From Humulus lupulus (Eukaryota; Streptophyta; Magnoliopsida; Rosales; Cannabaceae): a stretch of 64,000 nt of DNA. Under the pieces are notes generated by a model. That model was given only the letters and a program-made list of their open reading frames with translations. It was not told where the DNA came from and did not search any database. The position numbers and the translations under genes are program-made. The stretch is taken from the NCBI RefSeq assembly GCF_963169125.1, contig NC_084795.1, positions 146,864,766 to 146,928,765 on the forward strand, read 5' to 3'. Every line of letters starts with the position of its first letter. Position 1 is the stretch's first letter. Shown one piece after another: positions 56,303-64,000 of this stretch.

Positions 56303-58375
56303 TGTAATGACCTGGTTACTCCAAGACAGTTACTGTGAACTTTGAACCGTACTTAACTCACTAATAGAGTTCTTTGGTTATAAACGTGCATCTAAGTGTT
56401 ATTAATACGTTAAGGTGAAAAAATAATCAAAAGGAAATGATATATTTTATTTAAAACATAAAACTTTTCATGGGCCCATAAAAACGTTTTCAAGTTATTT
56501 ACAATCCAAAATGGTCATTATAGTTTAAAATTTACAACCAGCAGACCTAAGCAACAAAAATAGGGTAAACCCCCTAGTGCCTTTGAGAAACTCCTTGGTT
56601 GTGGTGGTCAAGCGGTCGCATATGTACACATCACCACTTAAGATATCCACTCAAGGCTGGGTGAGCTTTTCTTTCCCTTTACCTGCACCACATAGCACCC
56701 ATGAGCCAAAGCCCAGCAAGAAAACTCAATACTGCATGTATATAATATCAAATGATGATCATGATAATCATACAGAGCCTATAGCCCTGAACAGATGAGT
56801 GAATATCACTTTGTGGTTACGTTAACCATGAAGGAGCATATTGCTCTAATCAGATGAGTGATTTAACACTTAAGGTTCTTTTAACCATAATGAGTGGCTA
56901 ACGAGCATGTCACTACGGGGCTTAGCACCCACAGCCATGTGACAATCCAGTCACCTGGACCTTCTATCCCTATCTCCAATCAAATGAGTGACTATTGGGT
57001 AAGTCACTTCAGGCGCAGCACCCATAGCCATGTGATGAAGCAGTCACCTAGGCCCTCTGGCATTGACTCTAAGTGACTAGCCATAGGCTAGACAAGCACT
57101 TTTAGTTTTCATCGAACTTGAGGTTGGTCTGGCATTAATGATCATTTGAGTCATTCAATCCAGATGTCGATTAGATCTAATCTTTGTCGGCTTGTGTTAA
57201 ACACGCTAAGACTGTTCTTGACTTATTATTCCATACCAGGTGACCAGTGCCCAGTATTACTGCCGAACTTGACTAGTGAGTTGCAGCTTCACAGTTAATA
57301 CTGGCACCATTGCCAATTCTTACTATTTAGTCAGTGCCACACACAAGTGAGCAAGATTTGCTAAGAATTTGATATACAATCAATGTCCACATTTAAACAC
57401 TCAACATGCCTCAATAACAACCATGCATGTCACATATGGGGTGCAGTTTTCTTACCTCTGGTTCGAGCGAGAAATAGTAAAAGAACGACCCTTGAGAACG
57501 ATCGACCTTTTGATTCCTTAACAATTACCTAGTCATAACCAATTATAACCTCCATTAATGAAAATCAACAAAGAAATGGTCTTGACCTAAACCTCACTCC
57601 CGGGACCCTGAATTGTGCCCAAATGGTGAGTAGATTCGATCCTGAGCCTTAGGAATTGAAACCTCGAGCCAAAAACCCTTAAAAATTCCCAAAACAAGAA
57701 TCTGATGGAACAAGGTAGCACTGTAGCGCTACCCCCCTAGTGCCCAAGACCGACCAGAATCCTCTATGAGTAGCGTTGCAGCGCCCACTTATGGGCACTA
57801 TAGCGCTACACCCAGCCAGAATGGCCCTGAAACTTTCCCCCTTCGACTCCACCATTTCCAACCTGAACCAAAAGCTTCCAAACCTCATATTAAGTCCCAA
57901 ATGAACCCTAAAACCATCTACATATGTCCTAGGCATCACAACCCAAGTAACCCTAGCCAAAAACTCCCATCAACTCCCTTTATCAAATCTAGAAAACTAA
58001 GTTGAAAACCAAACCAAAAATTAAGTAAAGCTACTGTTTTAATGGCCAGAAACTTACCTCAAGCTCAGTTTAGGATCCTCTTCAATGGTGGAACACAAAC
58101 CTAAGCCCTCAAGATCCACTTCCCTAGCTTGAATCCTCAAGAAAAGCTCCAAAACTCGAAAAGAAAAAGAGGACCGGGAGAGATGTTCTTATGCTCTGTT
58201 TTAGCTAACCTTCCACAGCCTTCAATGGCTTATATTAATCTTAACGTGAAAAGACCTTTTTGCCCCTAGGTAAAATAAATTTTCTAAAGGCTGCCAAGTG
58301 TAAAACCGTCCTTTCTCGCCTATTTCGTTAATCATAATTAACACCCTCTAATTCCCGTTGTTCCCAAAATTCTCA
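56303..58375 (-). repeat. Chromovirus 3 LTR, incomplete
   Basis: The plus-strand end is TGTAATGACC. Blocks are shared with 12794-15239 (GTTATAAACGTG-type, CATGAGCC, GCACC). Near-duplicate segments of about 100 bp lie at about 56885-56985 and 56986-57065, with GTGAC/GTCAC inverted repeats. GC-rich TAGCG-type motifs lie at 57715-57815. Confidence 0.8.
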
Positions 58376-58379
58376 AATA

Positions 58380-60242
58380 CCAATAATTCATATCTCGTTG
58401 CCCTTCTTCCCAAATCTCCTTACCCCTTTCCATGGCGAGACTCTCAGAAAGACATAGTCTCTCACCTGGAACTTCACGTTCCTGCGCTTGGGATCTGCAT
58501 AACTTTTCTGCCTACTCTGAGAAGCGAGCATCAGAGCTCTAATCTTCTCAATGGCCTCACTGGTCCTCTGAACTTCCTCAGGACCCAAGTATCTCCTTTC
58601 TCCTGTCTCATCTCAATGAATGGGACATCTTCATTTCCTACCATACAACATCTCATAAGGTGCAACCCCAATGGTAGACTGATAACTATTGTTATAGGAA
58701 AACTCTATCAAATGTAGATACTTACTCCAGGATCCACCAAAGTCCAGCACACTTGTCTTCCAATATCTGAATCGTCCTCTCAGATTGTCCATCTATCTGA
58801 GGATAATAAGCAGTACGAAATTCAATTGTGTTCCCTTGGCCTTCTGTAAACTCCTCTAAAACTTGGAAGTAAAAGTGGGGTCACGATCTGGCACGATCGA
58901 CCTCAGTGCTCCATGAAGGCGCACGATCTCTCCCACATAGAGATCTACATACTGGTCAACTGTATAAGTAGTCCTTACCGGCAAGAAGTGAGTTGACTTG
59001 GTGTAGCGATCCACAATAAACCAAATAGAATCATGTTGACCAACAGTCCTGGGTAACCCCACTATGAAATTTATCGTGTTGTCCTCCCATTTCCACTCAG
59101 GGATATCCAGAGGCTGCAATAACCCTGCCAGCCTCTGATGCTCAGCCTTGACCTATTGACATGTCAAGCACTTAGCCACATATTCCACTACATCCCTCTT
59201 CATCCCTGGCTACCAATACAACGATCTCACATCCTGATACATCTTTGTGGTGTCTGGATGCAAAGAATAAGGTGTAGTGTAAGATTCATCCAGAATCTCT
59301 CGCCTCAAAGTAGTGTCTAACGGAACACATATCCGACCCTTGTATCTCAGCAAGCCCATCTCAGACACCGTATAATCTCTGGATGCTCCAGCCAAAACAT
59401 CCTCTCTGATCTTGATCAGCTGGGAATCACCCAACTGGCCCTCCTTTATTCTCTCAAACAGTGTAGACTGTAGCGTAATATTGGCCAATTGACCCACCAG
59501 CAACTCTATACCAGCTCTGGTCATATCATCTGTTAATTCTCTGGCTATCAGCCTCACACTATGAATCTTTCCTAGACCCTTCTGGCTTAAAGCATCAGCT
59601 ACCACGTTGACCTTTCCTGGATGATACAAAATCTCACAATCATAATCGTTTACTAACTCCAGCCAATGCCTTTGTCTCATATTCAAGTCTTTCTGGGTGA
59701 AGAAGTATTTCAGGCTCTTGTGATCAGTGTAGATCTCACACTTCTCCCCATAAAGGTAATGCCTCCATACCTTTAAAGCAAAGACCACAGCCACCAACTC
59801 TAAATCATGAGTAGGATATCTCTGCTCATACTCCTTCAACTGACGTGAGGCATAAGCAATTACTTTCCCTGAATGCATCAGAACACAGCACAAACCTTGA
59901 TGTGAAGCATCGCAGTAAATCACAAACTTCTCCTGATCTGTTGGAAGACTCAGAACTGGAGCTGTAATCAATCTCTACTTCGGTTCTTGGAAGCTGTTCT
60001 CATACTTGTCTGACCACACAAACTTCTGATTCTTGTGTGTCAGCTTAGTCAATGAAGTAGAAATCTTTTAGAACCCTTCCACAAAATGGCTATAATAACC
60101 TGCCAAACCAAGGAAACTTCGAGCCTCAGAAGCATTCTTTGGGCTTGGCCAATCTTTGACTACCTCGATCTTGGCTGGACCTACGTTAATTCCTTCCTTA
60201 CTAATAATATGCCCAAGAAAAGATACCTGAGATAACAAGAAC
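58380..60242 (-). pseudogene. Chromovirus 3 pol: RT end, RNase H, integrase
   Basis: Minus-strand order: the reverse transcriptase end (60235-about 59980, VSFLGHIISKEGI and SFLGLAGYYSHFVEGF), then an intact 253-codon frame at 59210-59971. That frame holds RNase H ([10 protein letters not shown]; the conserved acidic residue in [42 protein letters not shown]) and the start of the integrase zinc region ([20 protein letters not shown]). The integrase core is at 58856-59119 ([26 protein letters not shown]). The C-terminal part is at 58388-58588 (VKFQVRDYVFLRVSPWKGV). Stops near 59207 and 59153, and frame changes, inactivate it. Confidence 0.85.
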
Positions 60243-60701
60243 CACTACAAGAAATCTGATCTTTACCTACCAATATATATTGGTAGGTAAAGGAAACCTT
60301 TACCCACCAATATTTATTCGTAAGATTTATTGGTAGATAAATATTGCCAATATTATAATATTTTAGAAGGATGATTATCTACTAATAATATGGGTAATTA
60401 AAGAGTGTTACCCTACACATATACTGGAGGGAAATTTTTTTTGCATTTGGCGCCAATATTTCCCTCTTATTATTTTAATTTTTAATAAAAATGATGCTGA
60501 GTTGTGTGATGATGTGTTAAAAATATCCTACATGTCATCTTACTTATTTTTAACATGTCATATTATTTTTAACAAAGGGTACAAATCTTAAAAACAAATA
60601 AACATTACAAAAACAAAAATTAAAATTAAATTAATTCTAACTATAAGTAAAAACAAAATCATAATAATATATATTTTATCATTTAACCCTTTCAAACAAA
60701 T
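60243..60701 (+). mobile_element. CACTA (En/Spm-type) transposon left end
   Basis: CACTACAAGAAATCTGAT begins abruptly inside chromovirus pol. CACTACAAGAAA is the usual terminal inverted repeat of plant CACTA elements, and subterminal repeats of TTTACC(T/C)ACCAATAT follow in both directions. No matching TTTCTTGTAGTG right end and no transposase were found. The element is therefore truncated or extends as non-coding DNA to an unrecognised end. The true right limit is unknown. Confidence 0.65.
60261..60292. repeat. Perfect 32-bp palindrome in the CACTA subterminal region
   Basis: Each 16-base arm (CTTTACCTACCAATAT and its reverse complement) matches exactly with no loop. A related, looser inverted pair follows at 60298-60350. 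Confidence 0.9.
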
Positions 60702-61064
60702 AAAAATACTCTGGTCTGGTCTCTCTCCCTCTTAGAAAACCAGTCGAAGAAGAAGCGCCCATCAAGAAGAAGCGCCCATCCTCAGCGAGAGTACCCCGGA
60801 GGCCCCGACGCTGACCATCGCCTGAGAAGAAGCACCCATCCTCAGCAAGAGTACCCCCGAGGCCCCGACGCTGACCATCGTCTGAGAAGAAGCGCCCATC
60901 CTCGCCTGAGAGAAGAACCCATACTCGCCGATCGCCACCTGAGAAGAAAAACCCAGATGTGCATGAGCGGGGTGCCTCTTTCGTCCTCCCCTTTAGCCCA
61001 GAAATCCTTAGAAGGTTTATGAGAATAAACGCCCAAAAAAATACTCTGGTCTGGTCTCTCTCCC
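60702..61064. repeat. GC-rich 60-bp tandem array between 28-bp direct repeats
   Basis: Two full 60-bp units (60781-60840, 60841-60900) differ at a few bases, with partial units on both sides. A perfect 28-bp direct repeat (containing ACTCTGGTCTGGTCTCTC) occurs at 60702-60729 and 61037-61064. A 154-codon minus-strand frame (60679-61143) reads the units as a 20-residue repeat; coding status is unproven. Confidence 0.8.
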
Positions 61065-63737
61065 ATACTCGTATCAGATTGCATTTTAAGTTTATTAGAA
61101 CTATATATATATATGCTCTCCAATGCTCTCTCTCCTCTGTCAAACCCCCTTAGCCACTAGCAATATTAGAACTATATATATATAGTAGTACTAGTACTAG
61201 TGCTCTTGAGAAATGTTTGTACTTGATGATTGGAAACTGTGGTGATCATCAAATCGAGATTCTTATTATTATTATTGTTGTTGTTTTTGTTATATATGCT
61301 AAACATTATTTAAGGCATTAATTTATTGGTCATTTGTATCATCATTTCTGTGCCTTGTTGAATTTTGATCTTATCACGTTTTATAATTCCTACTCTCACC
61401 ATTTACAACAGGGAGCTGACTACTCAGGTAGTGATGGCATGAATTCTGGCTCAATGAATATTATCAGAGGTTTTTAATCAAGTAAGGTTTATAGGAATCT
61501 TATCAATGGAAGTTGTTGAGATTTTTATTTATATATTTTTATTTTAAAGATTTGTGCTTTTTTATTTTTCTTTATTATTTTGTGTTTTTTTGTCATTGCC
61601 AATGAATATTAGAGTTAGGGACTTTTGAAGATACACCATTTTGAAGACTTTCCCAGCTTCCCTTTTCTTGGTTTGGTGTCTGTTTAATTTGAATACATCT
61701 CTGAAGACTCACTACTCTGTTTCTATGAAGCATGTATGACTCAATAAGCCCAAGCCCAACCAAAATGTCATTAGCCTCTCTTTGACAAGAGCAATTCTCT
61801 CTGTCTCTACCATTATTGATTGATCGTACAATGGGAGATCCGCTGCTGCTCCGTTGATCTGTGAACTTGCTATGGCGATTCGCTCCGTCGATCCGTGGAC
61901 TTTCTCCGGCAACTTGCTCAATCAACTTGCTTTGGTCAGTTTGTTTTTCCATTAGATTTTCTCTGTCAATTGCTCAATCAATTTCACATTTGTTCTCTTA
62001 TAGCCTCTTTTTCTAATATTGTGAATATTAAATCTCTATACCTCTCTCTTATAATCTCCATCACTTTCAATTTTGTTTGGATGTAAGTCTTTTAGTGTAT
62101 AAATAGATAAATGTTAGGGTTTATATTATGAATTTCTTCAAATTAGTGTTTTAGGATTTTCTTATTGGTATTTAAGGACTAGCTTTAGCTTTGAAATAGT
62201 TCTGTATGTTCAAATGTGAAGCTGGAATTGATGTATCTTCATTGTATTATATATATACTTAGTCTTGTACATAGTAGTCCATAGTGAGCTTTGCAGTGAT
62301 CCTCTTTTTATCTTTCAAATTTTTAAATGAAGTTTTTCACATTGTTGGATGCACGCACAAAAATGGTCTCTTATTTATACTGTTGTAACATCATAATGTA
62401 CTTAACCTAAATGCCCTTGCTGAAGTCATTTACTGCAACTTGTTTGTTCTCATTTTTCTTGTATAATGTTTTGTTTAGTGTGTCAATTCTTGTTATTTGT
62501 TTGTACCGCAGGTGTGGTTAAATATGAGAAATGAATGTTTGTTCTTCTAGTTATATTAGTTAATGTGTGTTTTATCTGTACAACTAGTTAAATATATATT
62601 TGGATTCCTATGCTCTTTATTAATTTTCTTTGGTTTTCAGACTTTCTATGGCCACTGCTGAGGCAGGAAGCATGAAAATGAGCATCATAACTCAGCTGTT
62701 CATTTGTTTTCTCTGTACATTTGTTTTCTTTTGAAGAGGAAGATTAAGTCTTGATATATAAGTCATCTAGGTATGTTTATTTCTCATCTCTAGGTTTTTT
62801 TTATGCCTATTCAATTCAAAAATTAATTCTAAATGATTTTTTCTACTGCTATCCTTATTTATTTATTTATTTTCAGATTCCATTGTTATTCATAATTAAT
62901 ATGGTGTTCTTTCATTTGATCGAAGTCATATCCTTATTCTATTCATAGTCTATCTATTAAATGGTTAAGCTATTTCCTTGTCTAGATATAGCAAGTGTGC
63001 TTTTCATTCCAGTCAAACTTGAAATTTCAGTTTGCCACAGTTACTGACCATGGCTTGTTTTCTTCCATTCTTACTGTCAGGATTACATGGAAGATTACGA
63101 GATTAAAGTTCCTTTCCAGTCTCTTAGACTCTGCCAACAATCACAGCATATACTTTCAGAACCATTACATTCTATATGAACTGAAGTCAAGTGACTTGCA
63201 TAAGTAATTTTAATTATTCTTTGACCACCATGAAATGTAAAACTTATTTTGATGTCACTTCCACATTGTGACAATCCTAATTTTCTTTATTTCTTTGCTG
63301 TATTTGTAGAGGAGGAAATGTACTGCATACCCAGCTGTAATGACAGAGATAATTGCTATTGTCAAAGAGAAGCATGTATGACTTAATAATAATGTATGAC
63401 TTGGTATGGATTTCATATCTTTGTAAATTTGTGTTTGAATTTGATTGATCTGGTTCTGGTATGATAATAACTACTATAATAATATAATGAATATTGAGGA
63501 TTAGCCTAAAGAAGGGGAACACATCTAGATTAAGTTGATCAACTTTCATACTTAGCTGGTCAAAAGAGAGATGAGCCATTTTTATCAAACTCTTTCATAC
63601 TATAATAATATATATTACAATGCCTGTTTCTTGGCAAGGAAGTACCCTGTAGTAGCTCATTCTGTCTCCTATATGAGAGTAAACCAGTATACCAACCACT
63701 GTAACTGAACCTTAAACCCACAGAAGCCAAAAACACC
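61065..63737. other. Non-coding flank of the LRR gene
   Basis: AT-rich with no convincing gene. Repeated TATATATA near 61101-61112 and 61173-61184 follows an ATTAGAACTATATATATAT phrase that occurs twice (about 61096 and 61167). The last few hundred bases should contain the promoter of the gene at 63738; an AT-rich TATATATT lies near 63607. Confidence 0.5.
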
Positions 63738-64000
63738 ATGAAAATCATCAATACTCCTTTGTGTCTTCTCCTTATTATTCTCTTGCTTCCCTTTAAGATC
63801 ACATCTTCGCCTAGAACACAAGCTGAAGCTCTTGTCAAGTGGAAAGAAAGCTTAACTTCTTCACCTTCTTTGAATTCATGGTCCCTCACTAATCTCAACA
63901 AGTTGTGCACATGGACTGGGATTGTCTGCAACAATGTCACTGGTACACTCTCTGAGATAAATCTCTCCAACTTGAATCTGAATGGAACATTAGCCCAGTT
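63738..64000 (+). CDS. LRR receptor-like kinase gene, 5' end (partial)
   Basis: The ATG at 63738 lies in ACACCATGAAA and the frame stays open to the end of the window (87 codons). Residues 1-25 form a signal peptide (MKIINTPLCLLLIILLLPF core). Residues 30-65 are an LRR N-terminal cap (EALVKWKESLTSSPSLNSWS, then LCTWTGIVCNN with its paired cysteines). The first leucine-rich repeat follows (LSEINLSNLNLNGTLAQ). This start is typical of plant plasma-membrane LRR receptor-like serine/threonine kinases that sense peptides or microbes. The repeats, membrane segment and kinase would lie right of the window, so a receptor-like protein without a kinase cannot be excluded. It is the only apparently intact host gene here. 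Confidence 0.85.
   Translation, partial: MKIINTPLCLLLIILLLPFKITSSPRTQAEALVKWKESLTSSPSLNSWSLTNLNKLCTWTGIVCNNVTGTLSEINLSNLNLNGTLAQ

Larger units (their letters stand above)
56303..60242 (-). mobile_element. Chromovirus 3: truncated minus-strand element
   Basis: The 3' LTR (56303-58375) joins pol (58380-60242) without the LTR start, polypurine tract or pol 3' end, so an internal deletion of several hundred bases occurred at about 58375. On the right the reverse transcriptase is interrupted by the CACTA end at 60243. Confidence 0.8.

Noticed and set aside
60679..61143. 154-codon minus-strand frame as a host gene
   Set aside because: It depends on the 60-bp tandem repeat; no known domain, so it is reported only as an observation.
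63560..63970. 136-codon minus-strand frame at the right edge
   Set aside because: It is antisense to the clear signal peptide and LRR cap of the gene starting at 63738.

Overview
This is repeat-dominated nuclear DNA from a flowering plant. No bacterial, viral or organellar genes are seen. Almost everything is nested LTR retrotransposons. The only host gene is at the extreme right, where a leucine-rich-repeat receptor-kinase-type gene begins at 63738 and runs off the window. The repeat style and LRR gene fit a eudicot; the Rosales are plausible, but the sequence alone does not prove a species.

Layout. 1-5560 is the 3' half of a Ty3/gypsy element of the Tat lineage (Tat1): integrase, then a spliced gene on the OPPOSITE strand, then the 3' LTR. 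5561-12793 holds older fragments: a chromovirus pol end, a second Tat 3' end (Tat2), and an orphan LTR end with a tRNA-Met-type primer site. 12794-17359 and 17503-22774 are two truncated minus-strand chromoviruses. 23090-46466 is a third Tat element (Tat3, minus strand), opened by a nest: a copia solo LTR (28231-43074), split by element A (29401-42277), split by non-autonomous element B (34514-41788), split by a chromovirus solo LTR (35910-38193). Target-site duplications support A, B and the innermost LTR exactly, and the copia LTR at 4 of 5 bases. 46467-52324 is element C (related to A: gag, protease, tandem repeats, antisense-gene remnant). It abuts a decayed copia element (52325-56302), then a third chromovirus (56303-60242) cut by a CACTA transposon end (60243). 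60700-63737 is non-coding, with a 60-bp GC-rich tandem array.

Most notable system. Three different Tat-type elements (Tat1, Tat3, C) carry a spliced gene antisense to gag-pol, placed between pol or its position and the 3' LTR. In Tat1 and Tat3 the unit has the same plan: a TATA box, a 5'-untranslated exon, a 5'-UTR intron of 425 or 417 bp beginning GTAAGTTTT, a domain resembling the 'putative gypsy type transposon' (Transposase_28) family, then a phase-1 intron of 81 or 80 bp, a proline-rich linker and a coiled-coil C-terminus. All copies are now broken, but the shared architecture suggests an element-encoded antisense gene that was once expressed and under selection.

Limits. Reading frames, splice sites and repeat edges were read by eye. 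Family names rest on recognised motifs, not database searches. LTR divergences are hand counts over part of the sequence.
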